From: Iamia sp035575815
Lineage (GTDB): Bacteria; Actinomycetota; Acidimicrobiia; Acidimicrobiales; Iamiaceae
Direction: 5' to 3'
Length of the DNA: 64,000 nt
Assembly: GCF_035575815.1 (NCBI RefSeq)
Contig: NZ_DATLXO010000147.1
Coordinates: 9,337 to 73,336 of the forward strand
Part shown: piece after piece, positions 24,394 to 32,929 of the stretch
How the letters are laid out: every line of letters starts with the position of its first letter
Position numbering within the stretch: position 1 is the stretch's first letter
The notes under the pieces: model-generated
Told to the model about the DNA's origin: nothing
The model's database searches: none
The model's input: only the letters and a program-made list of their open reading frames with translations
Made by a program: the position numbers and the translations under genes

Positions 24394-26160
24394 ATGGTCA
24401 CCTACGCCGATGCCGTCGACCAGCTCACCGCCCCGGGCGGGCCCTTTGCCATCGTCCCCGCCGTGGTCGACGGCGTGGAGATGCGGGTCTATGAGTCCCG
24501 CTTCTCGTCCCTGCGGGAGGTGCTGGCCATGGGCGCGGGCCACGGCGACGCCACCTTCCTGGTCCACGGCGACCGGCGGATCTCCTTCACCGACTTCGCG
24601 GCCGAGGCCAACGGCATCGCCGAGACCCTCGCGGCGCGAGGTGTGGTCCACCGTGACCGCGTCGCTGTGCTCTCGGCCAACAACCCCGAGTGGTGCGCGA
24701 CGTTCTGGGCCACGGTGAGCCTGGGTGCGGTGCTCGTCGGCCTGAACGGCTGGTGGAAGACCGACGAGGTGCTCTACGGGTTGGAGGACTCCGGGGCCAA
24801 GGTCCTCGTCGCCGACCGCAAGCGCCTCGAGCGCATCGCGGATGTCCTCGCCGCGGGCGCCCTGCCCGGGCTCGAGGTCGTGTACGTCGTCGACGCGGAT
24901 CCGGGCAAGGTCGGCGGCGGTGACCGGGTGCACCCCTTTCCTGATCTCACCGACGCGCCGACGGCCACGGCTCCCACGACCCACATCGACGAGGGCGATG
25001 CCGCGGTGATCTTCTACACGTCGGGCACCACCGGTCGGCCCAAGGGCGCCATCTCGACCCACCGCAGCATGATCGCCAACCTCCAGAACACCGTGCTCAA
25101 CACCGTCGCCGGGCAGATGGCCTCCGACGCCGCGGCCTCCGTCGCCCCGACGGCCGACGCACCGGCGGCCGATGCACCGACAGCCGACGGGGAGACGGAG
25201 CCGACCCAGACCGTCGGCCTGCTCACCTCGCCGCTGTTCCACGTGGCGGGGTGCCACTCGAACCTGGTGGTCGGGTTGCTCGGGGGTGTCCGGCTGGTGA
25301 TGCCCGAGGGTCGCTTCGACCCGGCCGAGGTCCTGGGCCTCATCGAGCGGGAGCGGGTGAAGATCTGGGCCACGGTGCCCACCATGGTGTGGCGGGTGTG
25401 CGAGGACCCGCGCCGGGGCGACTTCGACACCACCTCGATCGCCACCGTTGCCTTCGGAGGGTCGCCGTCGGCCGGCGAGCTCCAGCGCAAGGTGCGCGAG
25501 ACGTTCCCGTCGGTGCGCACCACCAGCAACGCCTACGGGCTGACCGAGTCGTCGTCGGTGGCCACCGTGCTGACCGGCTCCGAAGCCCTGGCCAAGCCGG
25601 ATTCGGTGGGCCGGCCGATGCCGGTGGTCGACATCGGCATCGACGACGGATCCGGGGGATCGCTGCCGCCCGGTCGCACCGGCGAGGTCTGCATCCGGGG
25701 CCCGATCATCATGCCCGGCTACTGGGGCAAGCCCGAGGCGACGGCCGAGGCCTTGCGCGACGGATGGCTCCACACCGGCGACCTGGGCCACCTCGACGAC
25801 GAGGGTTTCCTGTTCGTCACCGATCGGGCCAAGGACATGATCATCCGGGGCGGCGAGAACGTGTACTGCGTCGAGATCGAGAACCGCCTGGTCGAGCACC
25901 CGGGGGTGGCCGACGCGGCGGTCATCGGCGTGCCCCACCCGACCCTGGGCGAGGAGGTCAAGGCCGTCGTCTCGGTCGAACCCGGAGCGGGGCTCACCGA
26001 GGACGAGGTCCGGCGCTGGGTCGCGGCGGAGCTGGCCGACTTCAAGGTGCCGACCCACGTCGAGCTGCGTCCGGAGCGCCTGCCGCGCAACGCATCGGGG
26101 AAGCTGCTGAAGAACCTGCTCCGCGGCACCGGCGACGTCAGCCTGGCCGAGACCCTCTGA
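24394..26160 (+). CDS. Acyl-CoA synthetase (AMP-forming)
   Basis: 588 aa ANL-superfamily ligase activating a carboxylic acid to its acyl-CoA. Motifs in order: YTSGTTGRPKGAISTHRS (about 208), AYGLTESSSVATV (about 375), GWLHTGDLGHLDDEGFLFVT (about 458), the hinge in DRAKDMIIRGGENVYCVEIE, and catalytic Lys in PRNASGKLLKNL near the end. Residues about 238-268 hold an unusual repeated APTADAPAAD linker. It follows the ADPS-like gene by 65 nt and may feed acyl-CoA to it. Substrate chain length cannot be read. Confidence 0.92.
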   Translation: MVTYADAVDQLTAPGGPFAIVPAVVDGVEMRVYESRFSSLREVLAMGAGHGDATFLVHGDRRISFTDFAAEANGIAETLAARGVVHRDRVAVLSANNPEWCATFWATVSLGAVLVGLNGWWKTDEVLYGLEDSGAKVLVADRKRLERIADVLAAGALPGLEVVYVVDADPGKVGGGDRVHPFPDLTDAPTATAPTTHIDEGDAAVIFYTSGTTGRPKGAISTHRSMIANLQNTVLNTVAGQMASDAAASVAPTADAPAADAPTADGETEPTQTVGLLTSPLFHVAGCHSNLVVGLLGGVRLVMPEGRFDPAEVLGLIERERVKIWATVPTMVWRVCEDPRRGDFDTTSIATVAFGGSPSAGELQRKVRETFPSVRTTSNAYGLTESSSVATVLTGSEALAKPDSVGRPMPVVDIGIDDGSGGSLPPGRTGEVCIRGPIIMPGYWGKPEATAEALRDGWLHTGDLGHLDDEGFLFVTDRAKDMIIRGGENVYCVEIENRLVEHPGVADAAVIGVPHPTLGEEVKAVVSVEPGAGLTEDEVRRWVAAELADFKVPTHVELRPERLPRNASGKLLKNLLRGTGDVSLAETL

Positions 26161-26235
26161 TCTGACCGCCGTCCCCTTGGCGCGAACCGACCCCGGCTCT
26201 CGGGTGGGGGGTGGGATCGCGTCACCTGCCCGTCA

Positions 26236-26284
26236 GTTCTTGCGCCGCGGTGCTGCGCCGGGCGCGCCGATCGGGCGCTAGAAC
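26236..26284. repeat. Family B palindromic repeat, copy B1
   Basis: 49 nt: GTTCTTGCGCC, 27-nt centre, GGCGCTAGAAC (10 of 11 arm positions pair). Confidence 0.75.
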
Positions 26285-26317
26285 GGCTCGGCGGTGGTCC
26301 GGCCGGTACCCGTGTCG

Positions 26318-26366
26318 GTTCGTGCGCCGGGACGCTGGGTCGGGCGCAGCGATCGGGCGCAAGAAC
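26318..26366. repeat. Family B palindromic repeat, copy B2
   Basis: 49 nt: GTTCGTGCGCC, 27-nt centre, GGCGCAAGAAC. Same geometry as B1, 82 bp further on. Confidence 0.75.
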
Positions 26367-26533
26367 GGCTCGGTGGCGGGTGGGTGGTGCCGCCGGTGGG
26401 GCGGGCGGGTCGGCGGTTTGGCCGGTAGCGTGGGCGCGTGGCCGGTGTGACGAATGGCATTGTCGGTGCTGGGCGGGTACCAGAGCGATGCCCTCGACCC
26501 GGCCGGTAACGCCTGACGACCAGAGGAGAGATC

Positions 26534-28006
26534 GTGGACATCGACCTGGTGGGCCGGGCCCTCCGCACCCTGCCCGACGACGACGACCACCCGTACCGGT
26601 CCGGTCCGTGGCGCCCCCAGCACGAGGAGTGGAAGGTCGACGAGCTCGAGGTCGAGGGCACCCTCCCCGACGACCTCGACGGGCTCTACCTGCGCAACAC
26701 CGAGAACCCGGTCCACATGCCGATCGCTCGCTACCACCCCTTCGACGGTGACGGCATGGTCCACGCCGTGGGCTTCGAGGGCGGGCGGGCCTGGTACCGC
26801 AACCGCTTCATCCGCACCGCCGGGTTCACCGCCGAGCAGTCCGCCGGGCGGTCGCTGTGGGCCGGCATCTCCGAGAGCCCGACCTCGGCCGAGCGCCCCG
26901 ATGGCTGGGGGGCCCGGGGCCGCATGAAGGACGCGTCGAGCACTGACATCGTCGTCCACGCCGGCCAGGCCGTGACCTCGTTCTGGCAGTGCGGCGACCT
27001 CTACCGGCTCGACCCCCTCACCCTCGACACCGTGGGGGCCACGACGTGGGACGGCTGGTTCCCGCCCGAGGGCATCTCGGCCCACACCAAGGTCGACGAG
27101 GCCACCGGCGAGATGCTGTTCTTCAGCTACGGGCTGGAGGCGCCCTACCTGCACTACGGCGTGGTCGACGCCGACAACCGCCTCGTGCACCACACGCCGG
27201 TGCCGCTGCCGGGACCCCGCCTCCCCCACGACATGGCCTTCACGACCGACCACGTGATCCTCAACGCCTTCCCGATGTACTGGGATGAGCGGCTCTTGGC
27301 GAAGGGCCGGTTCCAGCTGGCCATGCACGACGAGCCGAGCCGCTTCGCGGTGATCCCCCGCCGGGGGGGAGTCGACGACATCCGCTGGTTCGAGGCGGAT
27401 CCCACCTACGTCCTGCACTTCACCAACGCGTACACCGACGGCGACGAGGTCGTGCTCGAGGGCTTCTACCAAGACGAGCCCATGCCCCGGCCCGATGCGG
27501 TGGCCGACGACATGTGGATGTTCCGCTACCTGGCGCTCGACTGGATGAAGACCCGCCTGCACCGGTGGCGGTTCAACCTGGTGACGGGTCAGACGACCGA
27601 GGAGCACCTCCGCGACGATCACACCGAGTTCGGCATCGTCAACGGTCGCTACGCCGGCAAGCGCCACCGCTACGTGTACGCGGCGACGGGCAAGCCGGGT
27701 TGGTTCCTCTTTGACGGCCTGGTGCGCCACGACGTCGAGAAGGGCGTCGATGAGCACCTGCGCCTGCCCGACGGCGTCTACTGCTCGGAGGTCGGCGTGG
27801 CCCCGAAGGAGGGCGCCACCGAGGAGGACGACGCCTACCTCGTCACCCTCACCACCGACGTGGCCAACGACCGCTCCGAGTGCCTGGTGCTCGACGCCGC
27901 CGACATCGCCGCCGGCCCCATCGCCCGGCTGAAGCTCCCCCAGCGCATCTCGAGCGGCACCCACGCCACCTGGGCCCCCGGCTCGGCCCTCCCCGGCTGG
28001 GGTTGA
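26534..28006 (+). CDS. Carotenoid oxygenase (RPE65/CCD family)
   Basis: 490 aa non-heme Fe(II) dioxygenase that cleaves carotenoids, apocarotenoids or stilbene-like double bonds. The seven-bladed propeller's four iron histidines are visible: ISAHTKVDEA (about 184), LPHDMAFT (about 233), VLHFTNAYTDGDE (about 297) and SGTHATWAPGS (about 478). FDGDGMVHAV near 75 is the family motif. GTG start behind AGAGGAGA. No carotenoid synthesis genes are in view, so the substrate is open. Confidence 0.93.
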   Translation: MDIDLVGRALRTLPDDDDHPYRSGPWRPQHEEWKVDELEVEGTLPDDLDGLYLRNTENPVHMPIARYHPFDGDGMVHAVGFEGGRAWYRNRFIRTAGFTAEQSAGRSLWAGISESPTSAERPDGWGARGRMKDASSTDIVVHAGQAVTSFWQCGDLYRLDPLTLDTVGATTWDGWFPPEGISAHTKVDEATGEMLFFSYGLEAPYLHYGVVDADNRLVHHTPVPLPGPRLPHDMAFTTDHVILNAFPMYWDERLLAKGRFQLAMHDEPSRFAVIPRRGGVDDIRWFEADPTYVLHFTNAYTDGDEVVLEGFYQDEPMPRPDAVADDMWMFRYLALDWMKTRLHRWRFNLVTGQTTEEHLRDDHTEFGIVNGRYAGKRHRYVYAATGKPGWFLFDGLVRHDVEKGVDEHLRLPDGVYCSEVGVAPKEGATEEDDAYLVTLTTDVANDRSECLVLDAADIAAGPIARLKLPQRISSGTHATWAPGSALPGWG

Positions 28007-28016
28007 GGCTCGGCGC

Positions 28017-28955
28017 TCAGGTGCCGGCCAGGCGGGCGACGACGGGGGCGAAGGCCTCGAAGGAGTCGCCCTGGACCACGACGTAGGAGAGGTCCCAGCG
28101 CTCCCGGCGGGCCTCGAGATCTGCGCAGATCTCCTCCACGGTGCCGATGAGGGCGTGGGGGTAGTCGGCGACCTCGTCGGGTGGGATGCCGAACAGGGGC
28201 GCCATCATCTCAATGGTGCCGGCCCGATCGTCGGTGACGATGGTGGCGAAGTGCAAGGCGTTGAGCTCGATGTCGCCGTAGCGGTCACCAGCCGCTTCGC
28301 GGACCCAGCCGATCTTCTCGTCGGTGGCACCCGCAGTGCCGGACAAGGCGGCGTCGGCATCGACCCGCCCGTTGGGGATCGACGGGTTGATGCCGACGAT
28401 CTGGGCCTCTCGCCCGGCGAAGGACAGCACCCGCTTCATGCCGCCGCCGATGAGCAGGGGCGGGTGGGGCTTCTGCACCGGCTTGGGTAGGCCGTCGTAG
28501 CCCGAGATCGTGTAGTGCGGTCCGTCGTGGCTGAAGGCGCCGTCGGCGAAGGCGCCCTTCAGCACCGCAACGGCGTCGATCATGCGGTCGACGCGCACCT
28601 TGGGCGGGTCCATGGGAATGCCCGACTGGTCGTAGTCGGAGCTCATCCAGCCGGCGCCGATGCCCAGCTCGAGGCGTCCGCCGGAGAGGAGGTCGATGGT
28701 GGCGCAGTCCTTGGCCAGCACGACAGGGTGGCGGTAGTCGTTGTCGTAGACGAGGGCGCCGACGCGCAGGGTGGTGGTGGCATCGGCGGCAGCCTGGAGG
28801 GCGATGGTGGGGGAGAGCTGGTCGCCGAAGTGGTCGGGGATGAAGACGGTGGAGTAGCCGAGGTCCTCGGCCTGGCGGGCCAGGCCCGACCACGAGGGGC
28901 CGTCGGGGGCGGTGGCGAGCTGGACGCCGAAGCGGAACGGGCGGGGGTGGGCCAT
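28017..28955 (-). CDS. LLM-class F420-dependent oxidoreductase
   Basis: 312 aa luciferase-like TIM barrel (RFGVQLATAPDGPSWSGLAR at the start, VFIPDHFGDQLSPTIALQAA, ELGIGAGWMSSDYDQSGIPM). The close match to the actinobacterial F420 subfamily (GGGMKRVLSFAGREAQIVGI) suggests the cofactor is F420H2. Substrate unknown. It converges with the carotenoid oxygenase gene with only 10 nt between the stops. Confidence 0.88.
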   Translation of the reverse strand: MAHPRPFRFGVQLATAPDGPSWSGLARQAEDLGYSTVFIPDHFGDQLSPTIALQAAADATTTLRVGALVYDNDYRHPVVLAKDCATIDLLSGGRLELGIGAGWMSSDYDQSGIPMDPPKVRVDRMIDAVAVLKGAFADGAFSHDGPHYTISGYDGLPKPVQKPHPPLLIGGGMKRVLSFAGREAQIVGINPSIPNGRVDADAALSGTAGATDEKIGWVREAAGDRYGDIELNALHFATIVTDDRAGTIEMMAPLFGIPPDEVADYPHALIGTVEEICADLEARRERWDLSYVVVQGDSFEAFAPVVARLAGT

Positions 28956-29026
28956 GGGTCGTCACGCTACCGGTGACCAGGGGCGCGGGTGCTCAGAGAG
29001 GGTCGGCCACTAGCCTGCACACTGAC

Positions 29027-31054
29027 GTGAAGGTCCTCAAGGTGGTGCTCACCAACATCGGGCGGTTGATCCGCCTCGCGCTCATCGTGGGCGTGGGGCT
29101 CGTCACGCTCACGACGGCCATCGCCGTCGCCGCGCCCCGCATCGCCGAGATCGCCGGGTCACACCGCTTCGAGCGGGCCGGGATCAGCCTGGAGACCCTC
29201 TCGGAGCGCTCCTACGTCTATGACCGCAACGGCGCCCTCTTGGCCACGTTCGTGGCCGAGGAGAACCGCGTCCAGGTCGGCCTCGAGGACGTCCCCCGCA
29301 CCGTCGTCGACTCGGTGCTCGCCGCCGAGGACTCCGCCTACTACAGCCACCAGGGCGTCAACGCCCGCTCGATCGGACGCGCCCTCACCGCCAACATCGA
29401 GAGCGGTGGCGTGGCCCAGGGCGGCTCCACGATCACCCAACAGGTGGTGAAGAACACCATCGACGAGGACGACCAGGACTTCGCCCGCAAGGTGCGCGAA
29501 GCGGTCCTCGCAGTGGAGCTCGAGGAGGACTACACCAAGGACGAGATCCTCGAGCACTACGTCAACACGGTGTACTTCGGCGCCGGGGCCTATGGGGTGC
29601 AGGCCGCGGCGGAGACGTACTTCCGCAAGGACGTGGGCGAGCTGTCATGGGCCGAGGGGGCGATGCTCGCCAGCATCATCCGTTGCCCGGGGTCCTGCGA
29701 CCCGTTCAAGAGCCGCAGCCGGGCCTCCAGCCGGCGCAACACGGTGCTCGACGCGTTGGTGATCACCGGACGCCTCGGGCGCACGGAGGCCGACCTCAAC
29801 AAGTTGGTCCCGCTGCCCACCGAGGCCTTCGAGCCCCGCCAGCCCAACGACTACTTCGTCGAAGAGGTCAAGCAGCAGCTCCTCGACGACGAGCGTCTCG
29901 GGTCCACCCCGACGGCCCGCTACAACCGCCTCTACGGCGGAGGGTTGCGGGTGTACACCACCTTCGACCAGCGTCAGCACCTGCTCGCGGTCCAGGCCCG
30001 CAACGACAACCTGCCCGTGAGCACCGGCGACGGCACCTTCGCGCTGCCGCCGGATCCTCTCACCGGCCTCACCCGCTTCGGCACCGCCGCGATGGCAGGG
30101 GTCGAGCCCGGCACCGGAGCGGTCCGCTTCCTCGTGGGCGGCCCCGGCTTCGACCGCTACCAGTTCGACCTCTCCCAGCAGAGCAACCGCCAGGTCGGTT
30201 CCACGTTCAAGACCTTCGTGCTGACCGCCGCCATCCTCAACGGGGCGACGCCCAACGACACCGTCGACGGTCGAGGGCCGTGCCGCGGCATTCCCGGTTA
30301 CGAGAAGGAAGACGAACCGCCCGGCAACTTCGGCGGTGCCCGTGGTGGCACCGACACCCTCACCGAGCAGACCCTTCGCTCGTCGAACTGCTCGTTCCTG
30401 CGCCTCAACCAGATCGTCGGCCCCGAGAAGGTGGCCGAGGTGGCGCGCTCCATGGGCGTCACGGCCGATCTCAACCCCGAGAACGGCTCGATGGCCCTGG
30501 GCACCGATGGCATCTCCCCACTCGAGATGGCGGCCGCGTACTCGGTGCTGGCCAACGACGGCATGCGCAACCCGATCTACTTCATCGACCGGGTCGAGGA
30601 GGCCGACGGCGACGTCGTCTTCGCCCACCGGGCCGAGCCGGAGCGGGTGTTGCCCACCGAGGTCGCCCGGCAGGTGACCTCGGTGCTCGAGAAGAACGTC
30701 GAGCGCGGCACCGGCACCCGGGCCGGCATCGCCTCGGGTCAGCCGGCCGCGGGCAAGACCGGCACCACCAACAACGCGTACGACGTGTGGTTCGTGGGCT
30801 ACACGCCGCAGCTGGCCACCTCGGTGTGGATCGGCGCCACGGGGGGCAACGTGCGCCTCAGCTTCGGCGGCGGCGGCGACCTGCAGGGCGGAAGGGCCCC
30901 GGCCCAGATGTGGGGTGCGTTCATGAGCTCGGTGACCGCGAACCAGCCCATCGTCGAGTTCACCCCGCCCGAACCTCCGGCCCGGAGCCAGCGCCTGTGC
31001 TTCGAGTCGGGGTTCCGCCGGTGCACCGACCCGTCACCGCTCGGGGGGCGGTGA
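29027..31054 (+). CDS. Class A penicillin-binding protein (transglycosylase/transpeptidase)
   Basis: 675 aa bifunctional peptidoglycan synthase, membrane-anchored. Short cytoplasmic start, one helix (about 15-38), glycosyltransferase 51 domain (AAEDSAYYSHQGVNARSIGR with the catalytic Glu, GGSTITQQVVKNT, YVNTVYFGAGAYGVQAAAET), then a transpeptidase domain with all three motifs: GSTFKTF (Ser nucleophile near 389), SSNCSF (about 448) and GKTGT (about 573). GTG at 29027 chosen because the hydrophobic segment starts directly after it. The stop codon begins family A repeat A2. Confidence 0.95.
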   Translation: MKVLKVVLTNIGRLIRLALIVGVGLVTLTTAIAVAAPRIAEIAGSHRFERAGISLETLSERSYVYDRNGALLATFVAEENRVQVGLEDVPRTVVDSVLAAEDSAYYSHQGVNARSIGRALTANIESGGVAQGGSTITQQVVKNTIDEDDQDFARKVREAVLAVELEEDYTKDEILEHYVNTVYFGAGAYGVQAAAETYFRKDVGELSWAEGAMLASIIRCPGSCDPFKSRSRASSRRNTVLDALVITGRLGRTEADLNKLVPLPTEAFEPRQPNDYFVEEVKQQLLDDERLGSTPTARYNRLYGGGLRVYTTFDQRQHLLAVQARNDNLPVSTGDGTFALPPDPLTGLTRFGTAAMAGVEPGTGAVRFLVGGPGFDRYQFDLSQQSNRQVGSTFKTFVLTAAILNGATPNDTVDGRGPCRGIPGYEKEDEPPGNFGGARGGTDTLTEQTLRSSNCSFLRLNQIVGPEKVAEVARSMGVTADLNPENGSMALGTDGISPLEMAAAYSVLANDGMRNPIYFIDRVEEADGDVVFAHRAEPERVLPTEVARQVTSVLEKNVERGTGTRAGIASGQPAAGKTGTTNNAYDVWFVGYTPQLATSVWIGATGGNVRLSFGGGGDLQGGRAPAQMWGAFMSSVTANQPIVEFTPPEPPARSQRLCFESGFRRCTDPSPLGGR

Positions 31055-31124
31055 GCGAGCGCAGCGAGGGAACCAGGAGGTACGGGCTCTCTGACGGTGG
31101 AGCCTGCGGAGCCGGCAGCGCTCA
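31052..31124 (+). repeat. Family A repeat, copy A2 (starts on the PBP stop codon)
   Basis: 73 nt between TGAGCG and CGCTCA, sharing GAGCGCAGCGAG and GGGCTCTCTGACGG with the copy behind murF. It is the longest of the three copies. Confidence 0.75.
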
Positions 31125-31182
31125 GTGGTGCCTCCCTACCCCGACCCCGGCGTCGATGCCCCAAACACTCAAGCCGCACCAA

Positions 31183-31245
31183 TGAGCGAGCGCAGCGAGC
31201 GAACCAGGACCTACGGGCTCTCTGTGGGCGGAGCTTGCGGAGCGG
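31183..31245 (+). repeat. Family A repeat, copy A3
   Basis: TGAGCGAGCGCAGCGAGCGA, then AACCAGGACCTACGGGCTCT; the closing CGCTCA is lost. It lies 59 nt behind A2 in the same orientation. Confidence 0.7.
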
Positions 31246-31305
31246 TCCGGGCCGCGCGGCCCGTAGTGTCGCCGCGATCCGCCCCCATCCCCCGAGAGGG
31301 ACCCC

Positions 31306-32025
31306 ATGACCAACGACTCGTTGGAGCAGCTTCTCGTCGTCCAGGGCCACGACACCCGCGCAACCCAGCTCCGCACCCGCCGCCAGGCCCTGCCCGAGCG
31401 GACCGAGGCCGCAAAGGTCGCCGCCGCGGACCAGGCCCTCGCCGCCCGGGGAGAGGCCCTCGACGCCGAACGTCACCGCCTCGAACGTGACCAGGCCCGC
31501 CTCGATGACGAGGTCGCGACGCTCCGCGACAAGGCGGCCCACGCCGACAAGATGATGTACAGCGGCACCATCACCAACCCCCGCGAGCTCCAGGGCTTCC
31601 AGGACGAGGTGGCGTCGCTGGGGCGGCGCGTCGGCGAGCTCGAGGAGCAGGAGATCGAGATCATGGTCGAGCGCGAACCCTTCGACGAGGAGGCCACCGC
31701 GCTCCACGCTGAGCGGGCCATCCTCGCCGAGCGGGCCGAGGCCCTCGCGATGCGCATCACCGTGGCCGAGGCCGAGATCGACGCGGAGCTCGAGACGGTG
31801 GTCGGGGACCGGGCCACGGCGGCCGCAGATGTGCCCGCCGACCTGCTCGAGGAGTACGAGGCGTTGCGCTCGGTCCACGGGGGCGTCGGCATCTCCCGAC
31901 TCGAGCACGGCACGTGCGGTGGTTGCCACATGAAGCTCTCGGCCGTCGAGCTGGCCCGCATCAAGGCGCTGCCCCCTGATGCCCGCATCCACTGCGAGGA
32001 CTGCGACCGGCTCCTGGTGCGCTGA
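31306..32025 (+). CDS. Coiled-coil protein with C-terminal C4 zinc ribbon (CT398/CdsZ-like)
   Basis: 239 aa. Residues 20-180 are a long, charged coiled coil (ALDAERHRLERDQARLDDEV), including the family motif NPRELQGFQDEVASLGRRVG. The C-terminal zinc ribbon has CGGCHMKLS and CEDCDRLLVR (two CxxC pairs). Related proteins are proposed to bind nucleic acid or act as secretion chaperones; the role in actinomycetes is unsettled. ATG with GAGAGGGACC upstream. Confidence 0.85.
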   Translation: MTNDSLEQLLVVQGHDTRATQLRTRRQALPERTEAAKVAAADQALAARGEALDAERHRLERDQARLDDEVATLRDKAAHADKMMYSGTITNPRELQGFQDEVASLGRRVGELEEQEIEIMVEREPFDEEATALHAERAILAERAEALAMRITVAEAEIDAELETVVGDRATAAADVPADLLEEYEALRSVHGGVGISRLEHGTCGGCHMKLSAVELARIKALPPDARIHCEDCDRLLVR

Positions 32026-32072
32026 GCGCGACGTCATCCGTGTCCCCTGGTCCGCCGGTCCCGTGCTCGGAC

Positions 32073-32154
32073 GCCGTTGATGTCGCCCCGCTCCTTCGAC
32101 CAGGCACCCGGTGGCCGTTGATGTCGCCCCGCTCCTTCGACCAGGCACCCGGTC
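32073..32154 (+). repeat. 41-bp tandem repeat forming two TGATG-linked minicistrons
   Basis: Two copies (32073-32113, 32114-32154) and the start of a third. Each unit carries ATG TCG CCC and encodes 13 residues, MSPRSFDQAPG plus GR or RR. Its TGA overlaps the next ATG (TGATG). The last TGA (32160-32162) overlaps the ATG of the membrane-protein gene. 42 coding nt minus the 1-nt overlap equals the 41-bp period. Confidence 0.7.
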
Positions 32155-32161
32155 GCCGCTG

Positions 32162-32653
32162 ATGCTGCTCTGGTTCGTCGGACCCGCCATCGCCATCGTC
32201 TGGCTGGTCTTCCGCAGCCCTGCCCTCGACTACCGCGTGGTGGCCGCCGGCGCCGTCCTGCCCCTCGCCGAAGCGGTGGCCGGCGGGCCCCGGGTGCTCC
32301 ACACCCTGCTCGGGGCCGTTCTGGCGCTCGGCGTGGTGATGCTGGGGACCCGCAACCGGCGCCTGGTCAGACGGCGCTGGCTGGGGCTCCCGATCGGCCT
32401 CTTCCTCCACTTGGCCCTCGACGGATCCTTCACCCGGGCCGAGCTGTTCTGGTGGCCGTTCTTGGGCTGGGCCCTCGGCCCCGGCGGGCTGCCCGAGCTC
32501 GATCGGCCGATGGTGGTCATCGTCGCCCTCGAGGTGCTGGGGGCGGCGGCCTGCTGGTGGTGCTGGCGCACGTTCGGGCTGGATGACCCGGCCCGTCGCG
32601 CCGTGATGGTCCGCACCGGTCAGGTCGACCGCACCCTCCTGCCGCCCGGCTGA
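32162..32653 (+). CDS. Small integral membrane protein
   Basis: 163 aa, about four hydrophobic helices (MLLWFVGPAIAIVWLVF, VVAAGAVLPLAEAVAGG, LHTLLGAVLALGVVML, VVIVALEVLGAAACWWCW) with the conserved-looking LGLPIGLFLHLALDGSFT between. No family recognised with certainty; the pattern LHL-DGS with metal-like His/Asp recalls small membrane-bound hydrolases of the YfhO/DUF457 type but this is weak. Start chosen at 32162 because it overlaps the preceding minicistron stop; a longer frame from a GTG at 32111 would read through the tandem repeat. Confidence 0.65.
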   Translation: MLLWFVGPAIAIVWLVFRSPALDYRVVAAGAVLPLAEAVAGGPRVLHTLLGAVLALGVVMLGTRNRRLVRRRWLGLPIGLFLHLALDGSFTRAELFWWPFLGWALGPGGLPELDRPMVVIVALEVLGAAACWWCWRTFGLDDPARRAVMVRTGQVDRTLLPPG

Positions 32654-32676
32654 CTCGGGGCTGGCCCGGTCCTCCG

Positions 32677-32724
32677 AACTGGTAGCGACATCGGGCGCTC
32701 CCGCCCCCAGATCCGAGACCAGTT
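32677..32724 (+). repeat. Family C 48-nt palindrome, copy C1
   Basis: AACTGGTAGCGA at the left, CCAG in the middle right, ACCAGTT at the end; inner GGGCG/CGCCC stem. Lies between converging genes. Confidence 0.8.
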
Positions 32725-32738
32725 GGCCGCTGAGCCCG

Positions 32739-32786
32739 GACTGGTCACGGGACCGGGCGCTCCCGCCCCCAGGTCGCTTACCAGTT
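32739..32786 (+). repeat. Family C 48-nt palindrome, copy C2
   Basis: GACTGGTCACGG start, GGGCGCTCCCGCCCCCAG core identical to C1, TACCAGTT end. Same orientation as C1, 62 bp later. Confidence 0.8.
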
Positions 32787-32929
32787 CGGGGCGTGGCGCT
32801 CGGGGTGGCTCAAGTCGGGGGCGTCAGGCCGAGCTGGGCGCCCCGGATGCTGATCGACCCACCGGTCGGTTCGTGGCGAAGCGACACCTGCTATCCGACC
32901 ACTGGAGCCCGAAACCGCGCCGACGGTTG

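Larger units (their letters stand above)
26161..26533. other. 373-nt intergenic region carrying a pair of family B palindromes
   Basis: Between two same-direction genes. It holds B1 and B2 (listed separately), a GC-rich stretch without an ORF, and AGAGGAGA just before 26534 as the ribosome site of the carotenoid oxygenase gene. Confidence 0.6.
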
